From positions 1-59,553 of IMG/VR virus record IMGVR_UViG_3300019776_000258: a stretch of DNA of 59,553 nucleotides; one strand, 5' to 3'. Positions 1 to 8,375 of the stretch are shown here, in pieces (within the stretch, counting starts at the first letter, position 1; every line of letters begins with the position of its first letter). The notes under the pieces are model-generated. The model had not been told where the DNA came from, ran no database searches, and worked only from the letters and a program-made list of their open reading frames with translations. Source of the DNA: a virus. The translations under genes were made by a program, and so were the position numbers.

Positions 1-99
1 CGTCTGGCGCCCGTCGATTTACATGCCCCGCTGGGCCAGCCGCATCTTGCTGGATGTCACCGCCATCCGCGTGGAGCGCCTGCAGGACATCAGCGAAGC
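1..99. repeat. 99-bp terminal overlap, left copy
   Basis: These 99 bases are identical to 59455-59553. The reading frame of the gene at 59156 continues without a break into position 2 when the two copies are merged. This shows that the sequence is a closed circle or a circularly permuted molecule. A 99-bp overlap is also a common assembler k-mer length, so it is probably an assembly overlap and not a biological terminal repeat. Confidence 0.95.
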
Positions 100-316
100 G
101 GATGCGGTTGCGGAGGGCATCACGCCTTACACCAACCACCCCGGCCGCTTCGTGAGTGGGCACCGGCCGGGCCTGAACTTCCCTTCGGCGGTGGCCGGAT
201 ACCGCGACCTCTGGGAGTCCATCAACGGCCCCGGCGCCTGGGATGCGAACCCATGGGTGTGGGTGGTGGAGTTCAGGTGCGTCAACAACGGCGCGCAGAT
301 CAAGGAGGCCGCATGA
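1..316 (+). CDS. ASCH-like phage protein, 3' part (gene wraps the window ends)
   Basis: This is the C-terminal part of a gene whose start lies at 59156; joined across the 99-bp terminal overlap the protein is 204 residues. The full N-terminus (MKERPIIFSAPMVRAILAG, then a TQTRR-like LQTRR) is the opening typical of small phage proteins with an ASCH-like (PUA-related, probably RNA- or nucleotide-binding) fold. Aromatic-rich segments such as LWVKETWRV and NPWVWVVEF, seen in the two parts, are typical of that family. Its stop overlaps the next start as ATGA, so it belongs to the long plus-strand early operon. The biochemical role is not known; the ASCH assignment is by motif recollection. Confidence 0.75.
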   Translation, partial: VWRPSIYMPRWASRILLDVTAIRVERLQDISEADAVAEGITPYTNHPGRFVSGHRPGLNFPSAVAGYRDLWESINGPGAWDANPWVWVVEFRCVNNGAQIKEAA

Positions 317-693
317 CCGAGCGCCCGCCCATCATCATGGTCGGCGTCGCCGCCGCAGACCGTGCGTCAGAGGCCATCGAAAGCCTACAGGCCCGGCGCG
401 GTGACGATCACGCCATCGTGACCGCCCGCGCCGCAGCGGTACTGTTCCAGGTCGAAGAAATGCACAACCTGATCCATAGCCAGGGCCTGCCAATCGGCGC
501 CGACGTCGCAAGCGTGCTCTGCGCCGGATTCACCGCGCTGCAGGAGAACTTCGTCGGCTTGATGTCGGCCGCGAAGATCGACCGCAACGACGTGGCCATG
601 CTGATGCCGCTGCTGCGGCACGACCTGGAAGAAGTGATGACGGGCATCAAGGGCCAAGGGACACCGGGCGCGAGCGAAGGGCCAACGGCATGA
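313..693 (+). CDS. Hypothetical early phage protein
   Basis: The 126-residue product begins [19 protein letters not shown] chose the ATG at 313 because it overlaps the preceding stop (ATGA), as most neighbours do; an upstream start at 253 would overlap the previous gene by 64 bases. The middle is a predicted helical stretch ([16 protein letters not shown]) and the C-terminus is helical and acidic ([14 protein letters not shown]). No membrane segment or catalytic motif is visible. It lies just before the SSB gene in the early operon, which suggests an accessory role in DNA metabolism, but I do not recognise the family. Confidence 0.7.
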   Translation: MTERPPIIMVGVAAADRASEAIESLQARRGDDHAIVTARAAAVLFQVEEMHNLIHSQGLPIGADVASVLCAGFTALQENFVGLMSAAKIDRNDVAMLMPLLRHDLEEVMTGIKGQGTPGASEGPTA

Positions 694-1070
694 CCGCCGC
701 ATGCCTGTCCGGCGTCTTCCGTATCCACGGAGACGCCGAGGTCCGCGCGCTGCCGAACGGCGATCCTGTCGTGACGCTTTCCATGGCGTACCACTACGGC
801 ACTCGGCCAACCTCGGGGGGCAGGCCCTTCCAGGTGGTCGAGGGCGGACTGTGGGGCACCAGGGCGATCAAGCTGGCGCCGAAGCTCTTGGACCGCTGCA
901 CGGTGTTCGCCGTGATCGAGGACGTCCACATCGAGACGTACTTCACTGCCGCAGGGGTGGCGGGCTACAAGCTGGCCGGCCGGGTCGGGCGCATCGAGAT
1001 CGTCGCCGGCCCGCCGCAGACCGCCGCAGACCAACCGCAACGGGCCGACGCGACGTGCAGACTTTCCTGA
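690..1070 (+). CDS. ssb: Single-stranded DNA-binding protein (OB-fold)
   Basis: The 126-residue protein would coat single-stranded DNA during replication and RecT-type recombination. The segment LSGVFRIHGDAEVRALPNG, then VVTLSMAY, VVEGGLWGTRA, AIKLAPKL and the late strand YKLAGRVGRIEIV follow the order of an SSB OB-fold, in which bacterial SSBs have a DPE[LV]R..PNG turn and a V..WG..AE strand. The usual acidic C-terminal tail is missing; the end is ADATCRLS. The start overlaps the previous stop (ATGA) and the 3' end overlaps the next gene by 16 bases. Its place at the end of the early operon that holds YqaJ and RecT fits a role in recombination. Confidence 0.8.
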   Translation: MTAACLSGVFRIHGDAEVRALPNGDPVVTLSMAYHYGTRPTSGGRPFQVVEGGLWGTRAIKLAPKLLDRCTVFAVIEDVHIETYFTAAGVAGYKLAGRVGRIEIVAGPPQTAADQPQRADATCRLS

Positions 1071-1303
1071 CGGCTGACGAACTGGTGGCCCTGACCGGCC
1101 GCAAGCGCAAGGCCCACCAGATCGAGGCCCTGCGCCAGCAGGGCATCCCCTTCTACGTGAGCGCCGTCGGCCGGCCCGTCGTCGTGCGGGCCGCGCTGAA
1201 CGGCGCCACACAAGCCGCCCAGGCCAGCGCACCGCAGTGGCGCCCCCGCGTGCTCAACAATCCGACCCCGTGGAAGTCCAAGTCCCTCTCCCGCCAAAGC
1301 TGA
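1055..1303 (+). CDS. DUF4224 family protein
   Basis: The 82-residue product starts at a GTG and reads MQTFLTADELVALTGRKRKA, followed by HQIEALRQQGIPFYVSAVGR and PVVVRAALNG. This is the compact DUF4224 pattern of phage proteins (FLT..EL..LTG.K....QI..L...GI.F.V...G.P.V.R). The family is often found near phage integration or DNA-metabolism genes, and its fold suggests a small DNA-binding module, but its function is not established. Here it sits between ssb and the terminase, overlapping ssb by 16 bases and the terminase start by 67. The C-terminal 30 residues are basic and probably disordered. Confidence 0.8.
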   Translation: MQTFLTADELVALTGRKRKAHQIEALRQQGIPFYVSAVGRPVVVRAALNGATQAAQASAPQWRPRVLNNPTPWKSKSLSRQS

Positions 1304-2592
1304 TCCCCGTCTGGGAGGGGGACGCTGACGTCCGTGGCGCCTTCGGGGGTCGCGGATCGGGCAAGACGCGCACCTTCGCCAAGCTGACGGCGTGTCGCGG
1401 CATGATCTTCGGGGCGGCCGGCATCAGCGGACAAATCCTGTGCGGCCGGCAGTTCCAGAACTCCCTGGCCGACTCCAGCCTGGAGGAAATCAAGCGGGCC
1501 ATCCAGGATGAGCCCTGGTTGATGGACTACTACGAGATCGGCGAAACCTACGTCCGATCCCGCGATGGCCGCATCGAATACACCTTCGCCGGCCTTGAGC
1601 GAAACATCGACTCGATCAAGTCCAAGGGCCGCATCCTGCTGTGCTGGGTGGACGAGGCCGAGGGCGTGTCCGACAACGCTTGGTCGGTTCTGATCCCGAC
1701 GCTGCGCGAGGAAGGCGACGGCTGGCACGCCGAGCTTTGGGTGACATGGAACCCCAAGCGCAAGGGCTCCGCGACCGACAAGCGATTCCGCCAGACCAAG
1801 GACCCGCGCATCAAGGTCGCAGAACTCAACTGGCGCGACAATCCCAAGTTCCCCGCCGTCCTGGAGCGCCAGCGCCAGCGCGACCTCGCCGAGCGCCCGG
1901 ACACCTACGACTGGATTTGGGAAGGCGCCTACGCCACCGTCGTCGCCGGGGCCTACTACGCCAAGAGCCTGACCGCAGCCAAGGCCGCGGGACGAATCAG
2001 CCGCGTCGCCCCGGACCCGCTGATGCGCCTGCGGGCCTTCACCGACATCGGCGGCACCGGCAAGAAGGCCGACTCCTTCGTGTGGTGGGTGGCGCAGTTC
2101 ATCGGCCGTGAGGTCCGCGTGCTCGACCACTACGAGGCGCAGGGACAGCCGCTGGAGGCGCACCTACTCTGGGCCCAGAAGAAGGGATACGGCCCGGACC
2201 GCATGGACATATGGCTGCCGCACGACGGGGTGACGCACGACAAGGTGTTCGATGTCAGCTATGAGTCCGCCCTGAACCGGGCCGGCTACACCGTTGAGAT
2301 TGTGCCCAACCAGGGACCGGGGGCGGCAATCGCCCGCATCGAGGCCGGGCGCCGGATGTTCCCCTCGATCTGGTTCAACGCGGAAACCACCGAGGCGGGC
2401 CGCGACGCCCTGGGCATGTACCACGAGAAGCGCGACGAGGCCCGGGACGTGGGCCTGGGACCGGAGCACGATTGGTCCAGCCACTCGGCCGATGCCTTCG
2501 GGATGATGTGCATCGTTGCCGAGGACACCATGCGAGGAACGTCGCCGCAGGGCGCCCTCATTCGTCGCAGACGGACCGGGATGGCAGTCTAA
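1237..2592 (+). CDS. terL: Terminase large subunit
   Basis: This is the DNA-packaging motor: an ATPase that pumps DNA through the portal and a nuclease that cuts the concatemer. The 451-residue protein has Walker A GGRGSGKT near residue 38, a Walker B-type LLCWVDEAEG near residue 130, a coupling-type VTWNPKR segment, and a C-terminal nuclease with FTDIGG and HDWSSHSADAFG acidic motifs. Length and order match PBSX/terminase_3-type large subunits. The start given is GTG 1237; GTG 1270 is an equally possible in-frame start and would reduce the overlap with the DUF4224 gene. No small terminase lies beside it; the best candidate is far away at 44875-45420. Confidence 0.92.
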   Translation: MAPPRAQQSDPVEVQVPLPPKLIPVWEGDADVRGAFGGRGSGKTRTFAKLTACRGMIFGAAGISGQILCGRQFQNSLADSSLEEIKRAIQDEPWLMDYYEIGETYVRSRDGRIEYTFAGLERNIDSIKSKGRILLCWVDEAEGVSDNAWSVLIPTLREEGDGWHAELWVTWNPKRKGSATDKRFRQTKDPRIKVAELNWRDNPKFPAVLERQRQRDLAERPDTYDWIWEGAYATVVAGAYYAKSLTAAKAAGRISRVAPDPLMRLRAFTDIGGTGKKADSFVWWVAQFIGREVRVLDHYEAQGQPLEAHLLWAQKKGYGPDRMDIWLPHDGVTHDKVFDVSYESALNRAGYTVEIVPNQGPGAAIARIEAGRRMFPSIWFNAETTEAGRDALGMYHEKRDEARDVGLGPEHDWSSHSADAFGMMCIVAEDTMRGTSPQGALIRRRRTGMAV

Positions 2593-2611
2593 GCCCCGGC
2601 CGGCAGGCCGA

Positions 2612-2624
2612 GGCAAGCGTGGCA
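2612..2624 (+). promoter_or_regulatory. Recurrent late element, copy A (GGCAAGCGTGGCA)
   Basis: This is an exact copy of the 13-bp element found at six places, each pointing toward a downstream late gene. Here it ends 34 bases before the start at 2659. The surrounding 66-bp intergenic gap has a 7-bp inverted repeat, CCCCGGC (2594-2600) with GCCGGGG (2646-2652), that encloses the element. It may be a promoter or activator site or an RNA structure; its function is not known. Confidence 0.6.
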
Positions 2625-2658
2625 ACCTTGCGCCGTTTCAACGTGCCGGGGCTACCGC

Positions 2659-3075
2659 ATGGGTGTCTCTCTCGACTTACGCAAAGCGTTCATGTCGCGC
2701 CAACACGGCGACATCACTGCGATCTATACCTGGGTCAACGACGAGCGGGCCCTTGTCCTCGTGCCGACGTTCCGCAACGGGGCGCCCTGGTATGTCGTCA
2801 TGGAGTCGGCCGCATTCAAGTACGACGACCCGAGCTATCTCGCGCGTCAGTGCGTCACCGCCTGCAACGTCCTGGGCCTTGAGCCCAGCCGCGCCAACTG
2901 GGTGCGGGTGGCCAGCATCGTCAACGAAGGCTTGCCCGACCTGATCCGCATGCCCTCGGCGCCGCCTGCAGAACTGATGCGCGCATCCATGGGCCACATG
3001 GAGCTTCGCGTGGACGGCAAGACCGTCGCAGGCGAAGACATCCGACTGGAAAAGGAAGGCGCCAACTATGGCTGA
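2659..3075 (+). CDS. Hypothetical protein between terminase and portal
   Basis: The 138-residue product begins MGVSLDLRKAFMSRQHGDIT. It has alternating hydrophobic strands (ITAIYTWV, ALVLVPTF, PWYVVMES) that suggest a small alpha-beta domain, followed by a helical, acidic C-terminus. No signal peptide or catalytic motif is visible. It overlaps the portal start by 8 bases, so translation is probably coupled and a role in head assembly or packaging is plausible from position only. The late element ending at 2624 precedes it, so it may open a transcription unit with the portal gene. Confidence 0.8.
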   Translation: MGVSLDLRKAFMSRQHGDITAIYTWVNDERALVLVPTFRNGAPWYVVMESAAFKYDDPSYLARQCVTACNVLGLEPSRANWVRVASIVNEGLPDLIRMPSAPPAELMRASMGHMELRVDGKTVAGEDIRLEKEGANYG

Positions 3076-5650
3076 ACCCTTCGACTACCGGGTAAGCCGC
3101 GGCCGAGCCCCGGGCGACGACTACTTTCGCCGACAGGCGCAGACCATGGACAGCGCCGGGCGGGTGCCCGAGCCCCGAGGCAGCGCGCTGGACAGCGAGA
3201 AGGCCCGCGCCGAGCTTCGCAAGCTGCTGGAGTGGTACTACTACGAGAAGGAGAAGCAGTCACTGAACCGCCTGGACATGGCGATGGACTGCGACTTCTA
3301 CGACAACCTGCAATGGGACCCGGAAGACGCCACGGTCCTGCGAGATCGGGGGCAAGTGCCCCTGGTCTACAACGAGGTTGCGCCGATGGTCGATTGGCTG
3401 ATCGGCACCGAGCGCCGCTCGCGCGTGGACTGGAAGGTGCTTCCCCGCACCGAGGACGACGTGGACGCGGCCGACGTCAAGACCAAGGTTCTGAAGTACG
3501 TCAGCGACATCAACCGCGTCCCGTTCACCCGCTCCCGGGCCTTCGCGGACTCGCTCAAGGCCGGCGTGGGCTGGATGGACGATGGCACCCGCGACGATCC
3601 GACGCAGGACGTCCTCTATTCCAAGTACGAGGACTGGCGGAATGTGCTCTGGGACTCCGCGGCCTACGAGCCCGACCTGAGCGATGCGCGCTACCTGTTC
3701 CGCTGGAGGTGGGTGGACGAGGACATCGCCGTGATGATGTTCCCCAACCGGGCCGCGCAGATTCGGTCCGCCACTGAAGAGGCGACCAACTACACGACCG
3801 ACGGCTGGGAAGAGGATACGTGGTACACCGCCCACGACCTGACCCAACTGAAGACCGGCACCCTGCTGGCCACGGGCGTCGGGGCCCTGGCCGACGCCAA
3901 GCGCCGCCGCGTCAAGCTGATCGAGGCCCAGTACCGCACCCCTGCGCGCGTCACCGTGGTGGCCGATGGCCCGATGAAGGGCGCGATCCTGACGGCGCGC
4001 GACTCGGTGCTGCGCGATGCCGTCGGCAGGTCCGGCAGCATGCTGGTGGACCGCATGATGATGCGCGTCCACATCGCGGTCTTCACCGAGCAATACATGC
4101 TGGGGTACGGGCCCAGCCCCTACCGCCACAACCGCTACACGCTGACGCCGATCTGGTGCTACCGCCGCTCCAGGGACCGGCTGCCCTACGGCGTGATCCG
4201 CCGCGTGCGCGACATCCAGCAGGACCTGAACAAGCGGGCGTCCAAGGCCCTGTTCATGCTGAACACCAATCAGGTCATCGCCGAGGAAGGCGCGACCGAC
4301 GACTGGAAGCTGCTGCGCGACGAGGCCGACCGGCCGGACGGCCTGATCGTCACCAAGCCTGGGCGCAAGGTCGAGATCAAGCGCGACACGGACGCGGCGA
4401 CCGGCCAAATCAGCATGATGGAACTGGCCCAGTCCACCATCCAGCGGTCGGCCGGCGTCGCGGACGAGAACATGGGCCGGCAGACCAACGCCGTGTCCGG
4501 CGAGGCGATCAAGGCCCGGCAACTGCAGGGCAGCGTCGTCACCACCGAGCCGTTCGACAACCTGCGCTTCGGCGTCCAGGTGCAGGGCGAAAAGCAGCTT
4601 TCCCTCGTGGAGCAGTGGTACACCGAGGAAAAGGTCATCCGCCTGACCGGCGCCAAAGGCGCGATTGAGTGGGTCAAGGTCAACGTGCCCGAGGTCCAGC
4701 CGGACGGGTCCGTGCGCTACCTCAACGACATCACCGCCTCGATGGCCGACTTCGTGGTGTCCGAGCAGGACTACGCCGGCACGCTGCGGCAGGTCATGTT
4801 CGAGAGCCTGAACAACCTCGCATCCCGGCTGCCTCCCGAGGTCAGCCTGCGCGTGCTGACGATTGCCATGGAGTTCTCCGACCTGCCCAACAAGTCGGAG
4901 ATCGCCGGGCAGATTCGCAAGCTGACAGGCGAGCGCGACCCCGACAAAGACCCGACGCCCGAAGAGCAGCAGCAGGCCGAAGAGCAGGCCATGGCCCAGG
5001 CCGAGGCGATGCAGGTCCAGCGCGAAATGGCGATGGCGGCCCTCGACGAGCAGCGCGCCAAGGTGCGCGAACTCAACGCCAAGGCCGCCAAGATGGAAGC
5101 CGAGGCGGGCATGGTCGGCGCAGGAGGCGACGCCCAGGCGCAGACCGCCATGCAGGACGCGATGATGCAGGTCCGGGCCGAGACATCGGCCGAGATCGAC
5201 CGGCTCAGCGAGACCCTGCGCAAGGCCCAGGCCGAGCTTGCCAACCGCACGCTGCAGATCAACCGCGAGGCGGACACCAAGCTGGAGACCGCCAGGATAG
5301 ACGCGGACGCCAAGGCGCGCGTGGCCGAAATCCAGGCCGCGAGCGACCGCAAGCTGGCGGCCATCGAGCAGCGCCTGCAGCAGATGCAGCAGGCTGTCGA
5401 TGACAAGCTGCGCCAGCAGGAAGTCGCGCAGCGCGAGCGCGACATCCAGGCCAGGGAGAAGGCCGCCGCGGAACCCGCCGCCGCGCCCGCTCCTGCAGCC
5501 CCGGCGCCCGCGCCCGCCCAGGCGGCACCCGTGACCATCAACGTCCAGGTGGACGCCAAGACCGGAGAGGTCAAGAAGTCTGTTGTCGTCAAGCGAGACG
5601 CCGACGGGAACATCGTGGGCGCCGAGGTTCAGGAAACCGACGCGCAGTGA
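3068..5650 (+). CDS. Portal protein, P22 gp1-like
   Basis: This protein forms the dodecameric ring at one capsid vertex through which DNA enters and leaves. At 860 residues it is the size of P22-type portals. The N-terminal third has the family pattern of helical YYYEKEKQSLNRLD, NLQWDPEDA, the APMVDWLIGTERRSRVDW strand-helix and the SLKAGVGWM segment. From about residue 615 to 790 it is an Ala/Gln/Glu-rich coiled coil, comparable with the long C-terminal barrel of P22 portal. An Ala-Pro linker near residues 797-820 leads to a small lysine- and valine-rich end. It follows terL closely and starts inside the preceding gene, as expected for a packaging module. Confidence 0.9.
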   Translation: MAEPFDYRVSRGRAPGDDYFRRQAQTMDSAGRVPEPRGSALDSEKARAELRKLLEWYYYEKEKQSLNRLDMAMDCDFYDNLQWDPEDATVLRDRGQVPLVYNEVAPMVDWLIGTERRSRVDWKVLPRTEDDVDAADVKTKVLKYVSDINRVPFTRSRAFADSLKAGVGWMDDGTRDDPTQDVLYSKYEDWRNVLWDSAAYEPDLSDARYLFRWRWVDEDIAVMMFPNRAAQIRSATEEATNYTTDGWEEDTWYTAHDLTQLKTGTLLATGVGALADAKRRRVKLIEAQYRTPARVTVVADGPMKGAILTARDSVLRDAVGRSGSMLVDRMMMRVHIAVFTEQYMLGYGPSPYRHNRYTLTPIWCYRRSRDRLPYGVIRRVRDIQQDLNKRASKALFMLNTNQVIAEEGATDDWKLLRDEADRPDGLIVTKPGRKVEIKRDTDAATGQISMMELAQSTIQRSAGVADENMGRQTNAVSGEAIKARQLQGSVVTTEPFDNLRFGVQVQGEKQLSLVEQWYTEEKVIRLTGAKGAIEWVKVNVPEVQPDGSVRYLNDITASMADFVVSEQDYAGTLRQVMFESLNNLASRLPPEVSLRVLTIAMEFSDLPNKSEIAGQIRKLTGERDPDKDPTPEEQQQAEEQAMAQAEAMQVQREMAMAALDEQRAKVRELNAKAAKMEAEAGMVGAGGDAQAQTAMQDAMMQVRAETSAEIDRLSETLRKAQAELANRTLQINREADTKLETARIDADAKARVAEIQAASDRKLAAIEQRLQQMQQAVDDKLRQQEVAQRERDIQAREKAAAEPAAAPAPAAPAPAPAQAAPVTINVQVDAKTGEVKKSVVVKRDADGNIVGAEVQETDAQ

Positions 5651-5673
5651 AGTAAGCGAACAAGGAGAGCACC

Positions 5674-6048
5674 ATGTCCTATCTCAACGGCCGCGTTCTG
5701 GACCTCGGACTGAACGTCCTCGACACCGAGGCCACGCACGTCTACATCTGCAGCGCGGAGCCGAGCACCTTCGCCCAGGCCACAAGCACCCTGGCGCTGG
5801 GCAACAAGTCCGGCATCAGCATCGGGGCGCCGGCCGATTCGTCCGCGCCCGCTGGGCGCAAGGTCACGGTCGCGGCCATCACGGGCGGCAGCGTCACGGC
5901 CAACGGAACGGCCAGTCACTACGCCATCGTAGACACGGCCAACAGCCGACTCCTGGCGGCCAACAACCTGCAGTCAGCCCAGGGCGTGACGAACGGGAAC
6001 ACGTTCAGCCTCGCGGCCTTCGACGTCACTCTGCCCTATCCCGCCTGA
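5674..6048 (+). CDS. Hypothetical virion-associated protein, 124 aa
   Basis: The product begins MSYLNGRVLDLGLNVLDTEA and is rich in small and polar residues (Ser, Thr, Ala, Gly) arranged in short strands, a composition common in beta-rich virion proteins. A good ribosome-binding site (AAGGAG) precedes the ATG at 5674. It lies between the portal and a large beta-rich protein, 23 bases after the portal stop. Similar short proteins occur beside portal genes in other phages, but I cannot name a function. Confidence 0.75.
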   Translation: MSYLNGRVLDLGLNVLDTEATHVYICSAEPSTFAQATSTLALGNKSGISIGAPADSSAPAGRKVTVAAITGGSVTANGTASHYAIVDTANSRLLAANNLQSAQGVTNGNTFSLAAFDVTLPYPA

Positions 6049-6053
6049 TAGCC

Positions 6054-6239
6054 ATGCCCATCAGCATCGCCCACCTTCAAGAAGTGGCCGGCGCCACGGA
6101 ATACGAGGTCGTGCAGGCTGGCGACTACGAGCCGCTCGACTTGGTGTTGTGTCGTCGCAAGGTCGATACCAACGGGCCCACCTGTCAGTTCCTCGCGGCC
6201 ACGGTAGTCGGGCAGGACCCGAATGAGGTTTCTCAATGA
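6054..6239 (+). CDS. Small hypothetical protein, 61 aa
   Basis: This short product starts at ATG 6054, 5 bases after the previous stop, and begins MPISIAHLQEVAGATEYEVV. It contains one Cys at LVLCRRK and another at TCQFLA. Its stop overlaps the next ATG (ATGA), which supports it as a translated member of the virion operon. No motif, membrane segment or known family is visible. A longer reading frame from 5583 would overlap the portal gene and is less likely. Confidence 0.6.
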   Translation: MPISIAHLQEVAGATEYEVVQAGDYEPLDLVLCRRKVDTNGPTCQFLAATVVGQDPNEVSQ

Positions 6240-8374
6240 AAGTAGCAGTCGAACAAGTCTTCAACGGGTCTCTGGTCCAGAACGCCATCGGCGCCGCCTA
6301 CGATCCGACCAAGATCAACCGAGGCAAGCACGGCGGCCAATACAACCTCGGTAGCGGCGAGACTGACAAGTTCATCGGGCCGTGCCCGGCCGGCGTCGCC
6401 AACCTCGCGGAGTCCTCGCTGGCCATCCCCAGCCAATTCGTGCATCCGGTCAAGATCACCGACGATCTGTTCTGGATCTTCGGCTCTGATGTGGCAACCG
6501 CTGCGGCCACCCGCCGCGTGCAGCTCTGGACGTGGGTGCCCAGCACCAACACCTACACGTTCATCGGCGCGATCACGGTGACCTTTCCGACAGCCACTGT
6601 CCACACGGTCCGTGGCTTGCGCGTCATTCTGGAGAACTACACCACGGGCACCGTGGGCGTCAGCGGCACCGCCGTGACGGGCACCGGCACCGCGTGGCTG
6701 ACAGGCTTGTCTGTCGGAAGCCGAATCGGCTTTGGCAGCACAGACCCTAACCAGATCACCACTTGGTATCAGATTCAGGCCATCGGCTCCGACACCGGCA
6801 TCACGCTCACGGCCTCGGCCGGCACGATTGCGGCGGGCACGGCCTACGTCATCCAGGACTTGATGATCGTCCAGGCCACGACCAACGCCACTGCCACGAA
6901 CGGCGGGCTGTTCGTAGTGAAGGGGCTTCAGTACGCCGATTTCCAGAACCCGGCCATCACCATTCCGGCGGCGACCACGATTGACAAGATCAAGGCGTGC
7001 TACTGGCTCAAGGACGCGGCCACGATCACGAATGACGTGATCGGCGGCTGCGCGCTGGGCGACCGCGACTCCTGGACGCAACAGTACGTCTACAGCACCG
7101 AGGGCGCGGCCACCTCGCTGATCCTGTACCGCTACAACATCCGTGCCCCGCTCACGTTGACGGCCGGCGCGCACACGCTGACGGGCACCGATATCGTCAT
7201 CACTGGAGCCCAGGCCGTCACCGGCAACATTTCGCAGGCGAACAATGGGCGCGTGGCGACCTTGCAGCATGGACCTGGAGCCGGTGTCCCATCGCTCTAC
7301 CTGTTCACGGCCACCCGTATCCTTCGCGTACCCCTGGCCAACATCACCAACGGCAACACGACCTTCGTGGCTGACCAGATGAGCGAGGTTCCTCCGGGTG
7401 GCACCAACACCAGCGTGGCGACGGCGGGCTTTACGTCGTTGGACGTTGCCGGCAGCTTGGACAAGCTGGTCATTGCGGGCGCGGCCAGCACAGGCACCAT
7501 CTACATCACCGACTACTACACGGGCGGCACGCAGATCGACCGACGCGCCGGGTGCCTGACGCCTCAACTGCCTTCGTCCCTGCGCGATACGGATAGCCCG
7601 ATCTTTCCGCACAACATCGCGGCCAACCTGCCCTTCGTCTGGGTTGAGGACGGCTGGTTGTTCTGGGTCTACGCCCAGGTGGCGACCGCCAACCTGAACG
7701 CCCTCACGGTGTACCCGCTTGCGGCTGACCTGGAGTTCCAGGCCGAAGTGGACAACAGGATTATTTGCCCGAAGATCAGCCTTGGCGCCACGCCTGCCAA
7801 GTTCTACCGGGCGCTGGTGGCGTGCGCTGAGAACCTGGGCGACAACACGATGGGCGTCACGCCCGACATGTACCGCCTGGAGTACCGCACGGCCGGCATT
7901 GACGACAACTCGGGTGCCTGGACGGCCGTGCCGCAGACCGGAGACCTGTCCGGCGTCAGCGCGGCGGCGGACATTCAGTTTGCCTTCCGCTTCAGGACGG
8001 CGGGCGTCATCCTGCTGCCCGCCCGCATCCTCTCGCTGGCGCTGCTGTACGAAACCGACGACGCGCTGCCCAGCCAGTACCGCTGGAATTTCGGCGACTT
8101 CAACGCATCGAACGGCACCTTCGCCTGGGTGCAGTCGGGCCTCTTCGGTGCGGCCCTGACCACCCACACCATCGAGGTGTACCGCGCAGACACGGACGCC
8201 CTGGTCCTCACGCAGGCCAGCACCGGCACCACCAACGGGGCCTTCGAGAACTGGAACGGATCGGCCTGGGTCGCAGGCCTGGGCGCGGACACGGTGGGCC
8301 GGCGCAGGCGCTTCGTGCCGTCCGGCTCGCTGCCTGGAGGCGTGGACCTGTACGCCAAGGTAAAGGTGGCCTGA
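6236..8374 (+). CDS. Large beta-rich virion protein, 712 aa
   Basis: The product begins MKVAVEQVFNGSLVQNAIGA and is dominated by Thr/Ala/Gly-rich beta strands with repeated VSGTAVTGTGTAW- and TGITLTASAGTI-like segments, as in structural phage proteins. There is no signal peptide and no enzyme motif. The last 200 residues (YRLEYRTAG, FAFRFRTAGVIL, RWNFGDF) look like a separate jelly-roll or Ig-like domain. It starts 4 bases inside the preceding gene and is followed after one base by a repeat protein. A structural role, perhaps in the portal-proximal tail, is inferred from position and composition only. Confidence 0.75.
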   Translation: MKVAVEQVFNGSLVQNAIGAAYDPTKINRGKHGGQYNLGSGETDKFIGPCPAGVANLAESSLAIPSQFVHPVKITDDLFWIFGSDVATAAATRRVQLWTWVPSTNTYTFIGAITVTFPTATVHTVRGLRVILENYTTGTVGVSGTAVTGTGTAWLTGLSVGSRIGFGSTDPNQITTWYQIQAIGSDTGITLTASAGTIAAGTAYVIQDLMIVQATTNATATNGGLFVVKGLQYADFQNPAITIPAATTIDKIKACYWLKDAATITNDVIGGCALGDRDSWTQQYVYSTEGAATSLILYRYNIRAPLTLTAGAHTLTGTDIVITGAQAVTGNISQANNGRVATLQHGPGAGVPSLYLFTATRILRVPLANITNGNTTFVADQMSEVPPGGTNTSVATAGFTSLDVAGSLDKLVIAGAASTGTIYITDYYTGGTQIDRRAGCLTPQLPSSLRDTDSPIFPHNIAANLPFVWVEDGWLFWVYAQVATANLNALTVYPLAADLEFQAEVDNRIICPKISLGATPAKFYRALVACAENLGDNTMGVTPDMYRLEYRTAGIDDNSGAWTAVPQTGDLSGVSAAADIQFAFRFRTAGVILLPARILSLALLYETDDALPSQYRWNFGDFNASNGTFAWVQSGLFGAALTTHTIEVYRADTDALVLTQASTGTTNGAFENWNGSAWVAGLGADTVGRRRRFVPSGSLPGGVDLYAKVKVA

Positions 8375-8375
8375 C

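Noticed and set aside
1-99. Short direct terminal repeat of a T7-type genome
   Set aside because: Exactly 99 bp in an otherwise permutable genome is more simply explained as an assembly overlap.
2612-2635. Sigma-54 promoter (GTGGCA ... TTGC) within the repeated late element
   Set aside because: The GG and GC elements are about 9 bases apart instead of 12, and the other copies do not keep a TTGC.
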